From Prevotella sp. (lineage in GTDB: Bacteria; Bacteroidota; Bacteroidia; Bacteroidales; Bacteroidaceae): DNA of 50,453 nucleotides. Positions within the stretch are counted from its first letter, which is position 1, and every line of letters begins with the position of its first letter. A program made the translations under genes and the position numbers. Shown one piece after another: positions 1-8,263 of this stretch. The notes beneath the pieces are model-generated. The model worked only from the letters and a program-made list of their open reading frames with translations. It was not told where the DNA came from and made no database searches. The DNA lies in assembly GCA_017557405.1 (NCBI GenBank), contig JAFYYV010000015.1, positions 1-50,453 on the forward strand. Direction: 5' to 3'.

Positions 1-97
1 ATTATATATTATAATAACCTATAGTAGAGGGAGGCATTTTGCACATGTGGAAGGTGCTTAATGTAACATTGTAACAATGTAACAATGTAACAAAATG
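1..97. repeat. Probable right half of a concentric inverted repeat (A/T core, spacer, tandem-repeat arm)
   Basis: The first ~19 bases are almost only A and T and look like half of an A/T palindrome. A spacer of about 40 bases follows, then an arm of tandem 8-base GTAACAAT-type repeats at about 59-97. The order core-spacer-arm and the nearby 22-bp array at 113 match the complete elements at 30759-30884 and 40056-40219. The left half would lie outside the window, so this is inferred by analogy. Confidence 0.45.
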
Positions 98-112
98 CCC
101 CCAGAGCCTGTG

Positions 113-222
113 TCAAAGACCATCTTTAAGTGACTCATAGCTATGCAATGAGCGGGTCAAAGCTATGCAATGAGGCTGTCAAAGCATAGCTATGACAGCC
201 TCATTTGTGGTCTTTGACAGAG
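113..222. repeat. 22-bp periodic array, five units (locus 1)
   Basis: Five units start at 113, 135, 157, 179 and 201, exactly 22 bases apart. Each is a 17-base quasi-palindrome starting TCA and usually ending TGA, plus a 5-base spacer; the commonest core is TCAAAGCTATGCAATGA. The unit at 201 is the reverse complement of the TCAAAGACCACAAATGA form seen at 30610. Bases 169-181 and 193-205 form a perfect 13-bp inverted repeat with an 11-base loop. The array lies 31 bases beyond the stop of the leftward gene at 254. Confidence 0.85.
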
Positions 223-253
223 ATGAAAGATTTGAACAGATAACAGATATTGT

Positions 254-1321
254 TCAATCGGTACCGTTCAACAACTTTGCAAGCGTTACATCCAATTCAT
301 CTGAGTTGTCGCGGGCAATAATCTCACCCGTTTTGCAATCGATGAGCACGAAGGTGGGGATGCCGTTGAGGGCGTAGTTGTGCCAGGCCTTGCTATTTTT
401 ACGTCCCGGTTGGTCGTCGAGCACGTTAATCCAAGTCATACCGTTCTTGGCGATAAACGACTTCCAGCCTTTGGCGTCTTCGTCCTCAGAGAGGCTGTAG
501 ATTTCGAAACCTTTGGCGTGGTATTTGGCGTACAACTCCTTCAGGAGGGGGATGGACTGCCTGCAAGGTCCGCACCAGGTTGCCCAGAAGTCGACAAGCA
601 CATAGCGGTTGGCAGGGTTGTGGACAACGGAACTCAGGCTGATGGCCTTTCCATTGGCGTCTGCATATTCCATATCGATGAACGTGGGAACGAAGTCGCT
701 GCCTTCAACGCGGGGCTCGGTCTTCATGCGGCGTGTCAGTTCCTCTCTCAGCTCTGCCAAATAGGGCTTGCCGGCAAGGTCGGACGACAGACGATCCAAC
801 ACGCTTAGTCCCTTGGCGGCGGAACATCCTGCATTGCTGGCATAATACAAGGCCAATGGACCCGTTTGTTCGGCATTGAGAACCTCATTCTTCAACGAGT
901 CGGCGGTTTGCTTGTCATCACTATGATACAAGTCGCGTATCTTCTTCATCGTATCGTTGGAGACAGTTCCTGTGGCTCCCAGCGCGTAGTCTTCCTCATC
1001 GTCGGCGTCGACATCGGTAACGATAGTTCCGGGCTCCAGGAAGAAGTCTTTCAGCTGTTTCCCGCTCTTGGTGTAGAGATACACATGGGTGGGCTCGGTG
1101 ATGTGAGGATGGAACTCGAAGGTGCCGTCCTCCACCTCGGTGGTGGCAATGACTTCGAAATGGTTCCAACTGTCTTGTAACTCGAGCTTTGTCCCGTTTT
1201 TCACTCCCTTGATGGTACCCTGCACGGTGCAGAACTCAGGTCCCTTGTCGCCCGATGCGGGTTTGTTGACGCAAGCGTTCACGGCCAGCATCAACACGAT
1301 TGCAAATAAATACTTTTTCAT
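254..1321 (-). CDS. TlpA-like thioredoxin-fold lipoprotein with N-terminal DUF4369-like domain
   Basis: Predicted 355-residue exported thiol-disulfide oxidoreductase. It starts MKKYLFAIVLMLAVNAC, a lipoprotein signal with the lipobox cysteine at about residue 17. An N-terminal beta-rich domain of the DUF4369 type (about 25-120) is followed by a helical linker and a C-terminal thioredoxin fold with the redox motif WCGPC in FWATWCGPCRQS. Start chosen at 1321: an upstream in-frame ATG at 1345 would place Cys and Met residues before the signal peptide, and the promoter at 1366-1397 fits 1321. Bacteroidota relatives are thought to keep periplasmic or surface proteins reduced, or to act in cytochrome maturation; the substrate here is unknown. 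It stands alone with its own promoter. Confidence 0.85.
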   Translation of the reverse strand: MKKYLFAIVLMLAVNACVNKPASGDKGPEFCTVQGTIKGVKNGTKLELQDSWNHFEVIATTEVEDGTFEFHPHITEPTHVYLYTKSGKQLKDFFLEPGTIVTDVDADDEEDYALGATGTVSNDTMKKIRDLYHSDDKQTADSLKNEVLNAEQTGPLALYYASNAGCSAAKGLSVLDRLSSDLAGKPYLAELREELTRRMKTEPRVEGSDFVPTFIDMEYADANGKAISLSSVVHNPANRYVLVDFWATWCGPCRQSIPLLKELYAKYHAKGFEIYSLSEDEDAKGWKSFIAKNGMTWINVLDDQPGRKNSKAWHNYALNGIPTFVLIDCKTGEIIARDNSDELDVTLAKLLNGTD

Positions 1322-1365
1322 TACACACATTTTCATTATACACATTCTTTGATATTAAATTGTTG

Positions 1366-1397
1366 CAAAGATAGAAAACTTTTTCGAGAGTTCCAAA
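1366..1397 (-). promoter_or_regulatory. Promoter of the TlpA-like gene
   Basis: On the minus strand TTTG (1394-1397) and TATCTTTG (1366-1373) are separated by 20 bases, matching the Bacteroidota sigma-70 pattern TTTG-N19/20-TAnnTTTG. The implied start of transcription is about 40 bases upstream of the ATG. Confidence 0.7.
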
Positions 1398-1493
1398 TGC
1401 AAATGTGTCAACAAGTGTCAAAAAGTATTTTAATTAAAAATTTTATGGCAAAAATATGGCCAAGGCATGAATAAATTAATTCTTCTTTACAAA

Positions 1494-3986
1494 TCAGTCT
1501 TGGAAATACACCCGCTTCACGCGGTTGGAGATGCTCGTGAGCACCTCGTAGGGGATGGTGTCGATGAGGTCGCTCAGCACCGTCACAGGCAGATGGTCGC
1601 CGAAAATCTCCACGGAGTCGCCCTCCTGGCACAGGATGCCAGTCACATCTATCATGGCCACGTCCATGCAGATGTTGCCCACGTATTCAGCTTTCCGTCC
1701 ATTGACGAGACAATAGCCTTTCCGATTGCCCAGATGGCGGTTGAGTCCGTCAGCATAGCCAATAGGGATGGCGCCAATCTTGCTGTCGTGCTCCAAGATG
1801 GTGCGCCGGCTATAACCAATGCTGTCGCCCGCTTTCACATGACGCAATTGCAGGATGGTGGTCTTCAGGGTGGACACATTCGAGAGCATGGTGTTGTTGC
1901 GTGGGTTCACGCCATAGAGCCCCAACCCCAGTCGGCACATGTCCATCTGGCGCTCGGGGAAGTGCTCGATGGCCGCCGAGTTGTCCATGTGGCGCAGAAT
2001 CTTATGGTCGAACGCCGCCTGAAGCTGGTCGCTGCCCTGCATGAAAAGCTGGTATTGCTGGGCGGAGAAGGCATCGAAGGAATCGCTGTCGCTGCCCACG
2101 AAATGGGAGAACACAGAGCGTGGGATGACGGCATTCTGTCGTTTCAGTCGGTTGATGAGCTGTTCGATGTCCTCGTTCACGTTGAATCCCAAGCGATGCA
2201 TACCCGTGTCGAGCTTGATGTGGACGGGCCACCCGGTGATTCCCTCGCGTTCGGCGGCGGTAATCAAGGCATCGAGCAAACGGAAGGAATAGACTTCAGG
2301 CTCGAGGTCGTAATCGAATATCGTCTTGAATGACGACAACTCGGGGTTCATGACCATGATGCTCTGCGTGATGCCAGCCTTGCGCAAGGCCACGCCCTCA
2401 TCGGCTACGGCCACAGCCAGATAGTCAACACGATGGTCCTGCAAGGTCTTGGCAATCTCCACCGCCCCTGCTCCATAGCCGTCGGCCTTGATCATGCAGA
2501 CGAGTTTCGTGGTGGGTTTGAGGAACGAACGATAGTAGTTGAGGTTGTTGACCACCGCTCCGAGATTCACTTCGAGCGTAGTCTCATGCACCTTCTGCAC
2601 GAGGAGTTCGGTAAGTTGGTCGAATCCGAACTGGCGGGCGCCCTTGAGGAGAATCACCTCGTTGCGCAAAGAGTGGAAGATATCGCTCTCAATGAAGTCA
2701 TCTACGCTCTCAAAGAGGAACTTCTCGCTAATCTGTATCAGCGAACCCCATTTGCAAAGCATGGGTCCGATGCCGATGAACTTCACCACCCCACGCTTGC
2801 GAACCAGCTCGGACACCTCGGCATAAAGTTGCTGGGGAGGCTCACCCGTCTGGAAGATATCGCTGAGGATGAGCGTGCGCCGACGACCTTTCTGGTCAGG
2901 ACGACGATTCATGAAGTCCAAAGCGATGTCAAGTGAGTTGATGTCGGAGTTATAGGAGTCGTTGATGAGCGTGCAACCATGTTGTCCTTGCTTCACCTCC
3001 AGGCGCATAGCCACAGGCTCCAAGCGTTGCATACGCTCGTCGAGCTGATCGGGAGTCAATCCCAAATGAAGGGAGATGATGGCGCTTACGATGGCGTTGC
3101 AGATGGAGGCATCGTCGATGAAAGGCAACGAGAACCAATCCTCTTTCGAGGTCTGCTCTGCGTTGTTTCCATTCCAAACGTAGGTCACCGTGGTCATGGT
3201 TTCTTTCTTCTCAACCGACTTCACATACATGGCGACCGATTTGTCCTTCGTTGACCACGCCAACCGCGTGCTTTTTGATCCCAGTTCATCCACACAACGA
3301 GCCACCGTCTTGTCATCAGCGTTATAGACGATATATTGCGCATCGTGGAAAAGAATCAGTTTCTCGCGGCATTTGGCCTCCAACGACTCGAAATGCTCCT
3401 GATGGGCGGCTCCCAGATTGGTCAGTACGGCGATGGTAGGTTGTATGATATCGCGCAAGGCGAGCATCTCGCCTGGCTGACTGATTCCTGCCTCAAAGAT
3501 GGCGACATTCGTGTCGGGTTGCATCAACCACACCGACAAGGGCACTCCTATCTGCGAGTTATAGCTACGAGGGCTGCGAGTGACAACTCGGTCGCTCATG
3601 AGTTGGTAAAGCCACTCCTTGACCATCGTCTTTCCATTGGAGCCCGTAATGCCCACGATGGGGATGTTGAACGAATCGCGATGACGCTCGGCCAATCGTT
3701 GCAGGGCCTCGAGGGTGTTCACCACGCGAAGGAAGTTGGCATCGGGGTAATCGGAGGCATATCCGTTGGGCACATCCATCACAACGAAATTCCTAACACC
3801 ACGACGATAAAGCTCGGGGATATAGTTATGTCCATCGTTCCGCTCGGAGCGAAGGGCGAAGAACAAAGTCTCTTCGGGGAAGCAAAGTGAACGGCTATCG
3901 GTCAGCAAAAAGCCGATGTTGCATTCTCGATCTCCATAGCGACGCGCCCCAATCAGGGTGGTCACTTTCTCTATTGTGTATTTCAT
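1494..3986 (-). CDS. murF-alr: Bifunctional UDP-MurNAc-tripeptide:D-Ala-D-Ala ligase / alanine racemase (MurF-Alr fusion)
   Basis: An 830-residue fusion of two consecutive peptidoglycan steps: alanine racemase makes D-alanine, and MurF adds D-Ala-D-Ala to the UDP-MurNAc tripeptide, both in the cytoplasm. The N-terminal half has the Mur ligase P-loop GITGSNGKTMVKEW and the central-domain ICNAIVSAI region. The C-terminal half starts near LEVNLGAVVNNLNYYRSF, carries the PLP lysine in MIKADGYGAG and the catalytic-tyrosine region SIGYSRRT, and ends with the racemase beta domain. The fused form is established in Bacteroidetes, so it is a normal lineage trait. Start at 3986 (MKYTIEKV) fits the promoter at 4013-4044; the longer frame from 4025 would begin upstream of the expected transcript start. 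Confidence 0.96.
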   Translation of the reverse strand: MKYTIEKVTTLIGARRYGDRECNIGFLLTDSRSLCFPEETLFFALRSERNDGHNYIPELYRRGVRNFVVMDVPNGYASDYPDANFLRVVNTLEALQRLAERHRDSFNIPIVGITGSNGKTMVKEWLYQLMSDRVVTRSPRSYNSQIGVPLSVWLMQPDTNVAIFEAGISQPGEMLALRDIIQPTIAVLTNLGAAHQEHFESLEAKCREKLILFHDAQYIVYNADDKTVARCVDELGSKSTRLAWSTKDKSVAMYVKSVEKKETMTTVTYVWNGNNAEQTSKEDWFSLPFIDDASICNAIVSAIISLHLGLTPDQLDERMQRLEPVAMRLEVKQGQHGCTLINDSYNSDINSLDIALDFMNRRPDQKGRRRTLILSDIFQTGEPPQQLYAEVSELVRKRGVVKFIGIGPMLCKWGSLIQISEKFLFESVDDFIESDIFHSLRNEVILLKGARQFGFDQLTELLVQKVHETTLEVNLGAVVNNLNYYRSFLKPTTKLVCMIKADGYGAGAVEIAKTLQDHRVDYLAVAVADEGVALRKAGITQSIMVMNPELSSFKTIFDYDLEPEVYSFRLLDALITAAEREGITGWPVHIKLDTGMHRLGFNVNEDIEQLINRLKRQNAVIPRSVFSHFVGSDSDSFDAFSAQQYQLFMQGSDQLQAAFDHKILRHMDNSAAIEHFPERQMDMCRLGLGLYGVNPRNNTMLSNVSTLKTTILQLRHVKAGDSIGYSRRTILEHDSKIGAIPIGYADGLNRHLGNRKGYCLVNGRKAEYVGNICMDVAMIDVTGILCQEGDSVEIFGDHLPVTVLSDLIDTIPYEVLTSISNRVKRVYFQD

Positions 3987-4012
3987 TTCATTGAGAGTAT
4001 ATGATTTGAATG

Positions 4013-4044
4013 CAAAAGTAAACAATTATTCGAGAAAGAACAAA
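4013..4044 (-). promoter_or_regulatory. Promoter of murF-alr
   Basis: Minus-strand TTTG (4041-4044), 20-base gap, TACTTTTG (4013-4020). The predicted 5' end is about 20 bases before the ATG at 3986, which supports that start. Confidence 0.7.
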
Positions 4045-4079
4045 CAAACGGAAAAGAAATCATCAAGGATTCTACGATT

Positions 4080-4943
4080 TCATTTCCTTCGACGCATGTA
4101 GGCCATCATCACAACATAGGCAACGACACCCAAAAGACCGACCACCACTATAGCCAAAAGGCTGAACAACAGGGCGTGGCCGCGAGATATGAGGTTCGTT
4201 TTGGGGGAGTCTGAACGAATGGGGGCGTTTCCTTTGAATGGCTCGTCGGTGATTAGTTCAGGATCGAAGATGCCTTTCTTGAAACGGCACTCAAGGGTGA
4301 CATGCTCACCTGCCGCCAACTGACTACGCTTGAGCGGCCACACGGTGATTGTTCCATCAACGCGAGCTTTCTGAGGAAAACCTGTGACTTCAGCCTTCAC
4401 CTCCTCGGGAACGAACTTGCGTCCGTCCAAGCTCATGATGACGCAAAAGAAACGAGGAAGAGGCTTGACATCGGGGGCAATAATCTGCCGCACAAAAGCA
4501 TCGCAATCGCCATAACCACGAACGAGCGACGTGATGACATACTCTACCCAATATTGCCGATATCCCTCGTGCCCCATGCCCCAACAGAGTTTGTATCCTC
4601 CGTCGTCGCCATACATAATGCTACATTTCCCGGTTTGCTCGTGCCGCCCGTGTACAGTACTCCAATCTGCCACATATTGATAATAATGCTCGCCATGATC
4701 ATCGAACACCTTGAAATCCTTCATGTGGCTTCCTTCTTCGAGCGGGGCAACAATGGTGTAGCCTTCGGAATAATCGCCCTCCACACGCATCACACGCTTC
4801 TCCAACACTCGTGCATCGCCATTGGGTTGCAGATACACCAACACGCATAGCGAATCGAGCACGGGCTCTATCTTCGTTGCACCACTTGCCATCTGGCAGG
4901 TGCCCATCAGAATCATTATCAAAAGACAAACACGTTTCTTCAT
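4080..4943 (-). CDS. Exported membrane-anchored protein, possibly related to the N-terminal part of DUF2207
   Basis: A 287-residue protein I do not recognise with certainty. It has a signal peptide (MKKRVCLLIMILMGTCQMASGA), about 220 residues of beta-rich extracytoplasmic sequence, one C-terminal transmembrane helix (about 255-282) and a basic tail MRRRK facing the cytoplasm. The segment LQPNGDARVLEKRVMRVEGDYSEGY resembles the start of DUF2207 (YciQ-like) membrane proteins, where a similar domain precedes membrane helices; this one stops after a single helix. Its ATG lies one base after the stop of the exonuclease gene, so the two are almost surely cotranscribed. No catalytic motif is evident. 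Confidence 0.75.
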   Translation of the reverse strand: MKKRVCLLIMILMGTCQMASGATKIEPVLDSLCVLVYLQPNGDARVLEKRVMRVEGDYSEGYTIVAPLEEGSHMKDFKVFDDHGEHYYQYVADWSTVHGRHEQTGKCSIMYGDDGGYKLCWGMGHEGYRQYWVEYVITSLVRGYGDCDAFVRQIIAPDVKPLPRFFCVIMSLDGRKFVPEEVKAEVTGFPQKARVDGTITVWPLKRSQLAAGEHVTLECRFKKGIFDPELITDEPFKGNAPIRSDSPKTNLISRGHALLFSLLAIVVVGLLGVVAYVVMMAYMRRRK

Positions 4944-4944
4944 A

Positions 4945-5436
4945 TCACAATATCTCCCTCGCTATCCACGCACAAGCCTCGGCATCGGCCAAAGCGTGAT
5001 GATGTTGTTCCAAACAATAACCACATTCAGCCGCGACGGTTTGCAATTGATGGTTGGCCAAATAGCGGAATGCCCGACGCGACGCCTGAAGGGTGCAAAG
5101 GAACTCGTAGTCGGGATAGTCCATCTGGTAACAACGGAAAACGGCCTTCAGGCAACCTTCGTCGAACGCCTTGTTATGAGCAACAAGGGGCAAACCTTCT
5201 ATCAACGGCTCTATCTGATGCCACACCTTGGGAAAAACGGGCGCCTCCTCTGTATCGTCTCGCGTAAGTCCATGCACCCGGCTACATGCATAATTATAAT
5301 AGTTCGGCTCGGGTTGGATGAGCGAATAGAAAGTATCGGCGATCTTGCCATCCCGCACAACCACCACCCCAACCGAACAAACGCTTGTGCGCTCGTAATT
5401 GGCCGTTTCAAAGTCTATTGCCGCAAAGTCTCTCAT
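4945..5436 (-). CDS. DnaQ-like 3'-5' exonuclease (DEDDh superfamily)
   Basis: A 163-residue stand-alone exonuclease domain. The DEDDh residues are visible: D and E in FAAIDFETAN, the second-block D near NKAFDEGCL, and the final H and D in HHHALADAEACA. It resembles the exonuclease subunit or domain of DNA polymerase III epsilon and likely trims 3' ends of DNA or RNA in the cytoplasm. No polymerase, BRCT or UvrC-like domain is attached. Start at 5436 (MRDFAAIDFET) is preferred over an ATG at 5457, because the -10-like element at 5455-5462 would overlap the longer start. First gene of a two-gene unit with the membrane protein at 4080. Confidence 0.85.
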   Translation of the reverse strand: MRDFAAIDFETANYERTSVCSVGVVVVRDGKIADTFYSLIQPEPNYYNYACSRVHGLTRDDTEEAPVFPKVWHQIEPLIEGLPLVAHNKAFDEGCLKAVFRCYQMDYPDYEFLCTLQASRRAFRYLANHQLQTVAAECGYCLEQHHHALADAEACAWIAREIL

Positions 5437-5454
5437 TTGTTTCGATGATGGTTG

Positions 5455-5462
5455 CAAAAGTA
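5455..5462 (-). promoter_or_regulatory. -7 element of the exonuclease/membrane protein pair
   Basis: Minus-strand TACTTTTG fits TAnnTTTG; no well-spaced TTTG is seen upstream. It implies a leader of about 12 bases before the ATG at 5436. Confidence 0.45.
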
Positions 5463-5492
5463 ATCAAAAAAAACGAGAATACGATGGAAAAC

Positions 5493-5536
5493 AAAAGAAA
5501 AAAGGCTAGCACACCACTAAAGTGCACCAGCCTTTC
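5493..5536 (-). terminator. Intrinsic terminator downstream of the esterase gene
   Basis: Read leftward, an AAAGGCT.../...AGCCTTT stem (5501-5535, internal mismatches and a second GTGC/GCAC helix) is followed by a T-rich run (A-rich 5493-5503 on the + strand). Confidence 0.75.
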
Positions 5537-5562
5537 ATATCATGGTTAATTTCGCCTATAAA

Positions 5563-7737
5563 CTACTTGTTCTGCAAAAGCAGTTGCTCCAAAGCATGAC
5601 GACGGTCCTTCCAAGTCTTGTAATCGTCGGCACGAAGCGTCAGAATCTTGAAGTCAGGACGAGGTCCATTATTATTGTTGTTGTTCTGCATGAACTCCAT
5701 CTTGCTGGTCGTAATCACGCAAGGTTTCGTCTTCTTCTCAGCCACCAACTTGTCGGCAATAGCATCAGCACCACCCACCTTGAACCAACTTTCCATCGTC
5801 TGATCCTTGCCAGGAACGAGTTGGATGAATGTGGGGATGGCTCCACGCTCAGGCATTGGCGACATATACCAAGCCTCCAGACGATTCATGTCGTATCCTG
5901 TCGATCCATGCTCGATGTTGCCCATCGTGGCAAAGCTATAAGTACCGAAAGGATTGGAAGCAACACTCGGTTTGAAGCCATCGCACGGCGAGAGATACAT
6001 GTTGTTCGGGTCGGCCACCTTTGTACCATCGATAAGGAAATAATATTCGAATGTCTCAAGCGCGTTGTCTTTGATGCTCACGCTCCACACGCCTGCCGTA
6101 TCTTTCTCCATAGCGAGAGGTTTGTCGAGCAGTTCGGTTTGCAACAACACCTCTTGTGCTTCAGGAGCCTTGCAACGGAATGTGATGCTCTCACGATCGT
6201 ACTGGGGCGAAACAATTGGCGTTGGGAAGAGACGAGCCATCGTACCAGCCGTGAATTGCTGTTCGTTGCCCGTAGCAGCAGGAGCGGGCTTTCCGTTCTT
6301 CATTGCTTCCTCCGAAGCCTCGGGATTGAAGAGCAGACGCAAAGTCTTGTCGAGGAAATACTTGGCATTCATCCAAGTGTGTCCGAACTTGTCGGTAGTG
6401 AATTCCTTCACAGAGCGGATTCCCTTCTTGTCAAGGAACTCCATATAATCGCGAGCGGTTCCATACAAGAAATCGTCAGTTCCTACACCCAACCAGAAGA
6501 GATGCACCTTCTTGTTGAGCTCCTCGGCATTGTCGTAAACATCGGGGATGTCGGTCGATGTGAACGAGCTATAAGAGCAGAGATAGGAGAACTTGTCGAG
6601 GTTTCTCAATCCGTTCATCAAGCCTTGGTTTCCACCACGCGAGAAGCCGCCAATAGCCCTATGGTCGCGGTCGTTGATCGTGCGGTATTTCTCTTCGATA
6701 TAAGGCATCAGGTCGTTAATCAGGTCGTTGCCGAATACATCGCCACCGAATCCAGCCATTCCACCCATACCAGGCATTCCGCCCATTCCGGGCATACCGC
6801 CTTGTGGCATTCCTTGAGGCATTTGCCCTTGCGGCATTCTTCCTTGACGTTGACCACCTTGACGCATTCCGCCTTGGCCCATACCTTGTGGCATTCCCTG
6901 CCCCATTCCTTGAGGCATACCACCCATACCGGCCATTCCTTGAGGCATTCCGCCCATGCCGGCCATTCCCTCAGCTCCGCCTTGAGTCATTCCTTGAGGA
7001 GGACCACCGGGGAATCTGCCAAAACCTGCACGGCCACCACGACGACCGCCGCCCATTCTGCCGCCCATGCCGAACATGCCACCCATACCAGACGTTGGCA
7101 ACAGCTTGGTGGGATTTCCATAAGGCAACACGACAATCATTTCTTGGGCTGCACCTTGAGCCAACAAGTTGTCGAGGATATAGTTGACACGACCCACCTT
7201 ATAATATACTTCTTCGGTGTCGGTCGTTCCACTAATCAGATAGAATACGGGATATTTGCGATCGCGAGATGCCATATAGCTCGGTGGCAGATAGACTATC
7301 GCATTGTTGGTAGCATGCAAGCTTTCCGAATAATAGTGAATATACTCCACTCTTCCATGCGGCACTCGTTTGATGTCATGAGGCAACTCACCCGTACTAA
7401 TGTCAAGAAGGCTGTTCTTGAAGCCCTCGTTGGGGAAATACTGATCGCACTCAGGGTCCATCACGCTCACTCCATCAACGATGAAGCAATAGGGATACAT
7501 GTCGGGAACGGCAGGACCCACGGTGGCTGTCCAAAGCCCTGTTTTCGCATCGCGTTTCATGGGTTTACGTCCAGCGAACTGCACATCCACCTGCACATCT
7601 TTGGCCTTGTCGTTCTTGTACGTGAACGTCACCGTCCCATCATTGTTGTAGACGGTCGACGGTTGTTGTGCCCAACCTGTCATCGTCCAAAACAAGGCAG
7701 CCAAGCACAATAAACTTGCTTTAAATCCTTTTTTCAT
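5563..7737 (-). CDS. Secreted two-module carbohydrate esterase (enterochelin esterase-like) with Met/Gly/Pro/Gln-rich insert
   Basis: A 724-residue exported alpha/beta-hydrolase. Signal peptide 1-23 is followed by a CBM48/E-set-like beta domain (about 30-115) and an esterase domain (about 130-480) of the type found in acetyl/feruloyl xylan esterases. Likely triad residues are Ser366 in GFSRGG, an Asp in VGTDDF and His453 in FGHTW. A second E-set domain (about 505-610) is followed by only about 100 residues of sequence lacking a GxSxG serine, as if a second esterase unit had decayed. Residues about 214-330 are a low-complexity insert of MGGMPQGM-like words with roughly two dozen Met, placed between the strand EMIVVLPYGNP and the helix NDLINDLMPYIEEKYR. 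The substrate is inferred from the xylan genes nearby. Confidence 0.8.
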   Translation of the reverse strand: MKKGFKASLLCLAALFWTMTGWAQQPSTVYNNDGTVTFTYKNDKAKDVQVDVQFAGRKPMKRDAKTGLWTATVGPAVPDMYPYCFIVDGVSVMDPECDQYFPNEGFKNSLLDISTGELPHDIKRVPHGRVEYIHYYSESLHATNNAIVYLPPSYMASRDRKYPVFYLISGTTDTEEVYYKVGRVNYILDNLLAQGAAQEMIVVLPYGNPTKLLPTSGMGGMFGMGGRMGGGRRGGRAGFGRFPGGPPQGMTQGGAEGMAGMGGMPQGMAGMGGMPQGMGQGMPQGMGQGGMRQGGQRQGRMPQGQMPQGMPQGGMPGMGGMPGMGGMAGFGGDVFGNDLINDLMPYIEEKYRTINDRDHRAIGGFSRGGNQGLMNGLRNLDKFSYLCSYSSFTSTDIPDVYDNAEELNKKVHLFWLGVGTDDFLYGTARDYMEFLDKKGIRSVKEFTTDKFGHTWMNAKYFLDKTLRLLFNPEASEEAMKNGKPAPAATGNEQQFTAGTMARLFPTPIVSPQYDRESITFRCKAPEAQEVLLQTELLDKPLAMEKDTAGVWSVSIKDNALETFEYYFLIDGTKVADPNNMYLSPCDGFKPSVASNPFGTYSFATMGNIEHGSTGYDMNRLEAWYMSPMPERGAIPTFIQLVPGKDQTMESWFKVGGADAIADKLVAEKKTKPCVITTSKMEFMQNNNNNNGPRPDFKILTLRADDYKTWKDRRHALEQLLLQNK
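6745..7095 (-). repeat. Low-complexity Met/Gly/Pro/Gln repeat region inside the esterase
   Basis: In-frame repeats of short words such as GMGGMPQGM and MPQGMGQ encode about 117 residues with almost no acidic or aliphatic residues apart from Met. The DNA repeats GGCATTCC/GCCCAT-type words. It interrupts the hydrolase fold upstream of the nucleophile, most likely as an exposed loop. Confidence 0.8.
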
Positions 7738-7783
7738 GATATAATGATATTTAATTTAAATTGTTAGTTACTGGTTTCAATCA

Positions 7784-7791
7784 CAAATATA
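7784..7791 (-). promoter_or_regulatory. -7 element of the two-module esterase gene
   Basis: Minus-strand TATATTTG fits TAnnTTTG, about 47 bases before the ATG. A correctly spaced TTTG is not evident, so the promoter may need an activator. Confidence 0.45.
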
Positions 7792-8131
7792 AGGAATTTA
7801 TCGTCAAGTTGTATTAAATTTAATATTTTTTAAATAACAAACGCTTAATTGTTACTTCAGGGAAACTTTATTTTACCACAAACAAGGGTTTATATTAAAA
7901 AATATGATGAAACAGCAGCAGACACATGCACCCTTAAGGGCCTTGGGCAGCAACGGTTATGTCATAGAAAGAAACATTCGGCCTTTGTCAAATAAAATCT
8001 GAATTTCACCCCCTCAAAACGGGCCACATTTCAAAAAATCTTTTCCTCGCGGGCAAATACGCGAGTTTTGAGCGTTTTCGGAAAACGTTGATAACCAGCA
8101 ACTTCCGTTTTCTTTACATCTTCTTGACTTG

Positions 8132-8263
8132 TCAAAGCTATGCTTTCACCTTGCAAGAGCTATGCTTTGAGCTCGTCAGATGTGGCAAATGACCGCGCTA
8201 GATGATACATTTGAGGGCGTCAAATGCCACATATGAGCCCCTCAGATGCCACATGTGACAATT
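8132..8263. repeat. 22-bp periodic array, six units (locus 2)
   Basis: Units start at 8132, 8154, 8176, 8198, 8220 and 8242, exactly 22 bases apart. They are more diverged than at other loci: central words include GCTATGC, ATGTGGC, ATGATAC and ATGCCAC, but the TCA...TGA-like frame and the 5-base spacers persist. It lies between divergent promoters, in a region with no gene. Confidence 0.8.

Noticed and set aside
169-205. Intrinsic terminator for the TlpA-like gene
   Set aside because: The 13-bp hairpin has no T run on either strand and belongs to the repeat array.
1467-2333. A 288-codon frame on the + strand
   Set aside because: It lies opposite the alanine racemase half of MurF-Alr, whose catalytic motifs are intact.
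5542-7713. A long open frame of 723 codons on the + strand opposite the secreted esterase
   Set aside because: The protein would be rich in His/Ser/Leu repeats that mirror the Met/Gly repeats of the real gene; there is no promoter or export signal, and the minus-strand frame has a signal peptide and catalytic motifs.
8013-8100. A small structured RNA gene
   Set aside because: Short stems are present but there is no promoter or terminator of its own, so evidence is too weak to call one.
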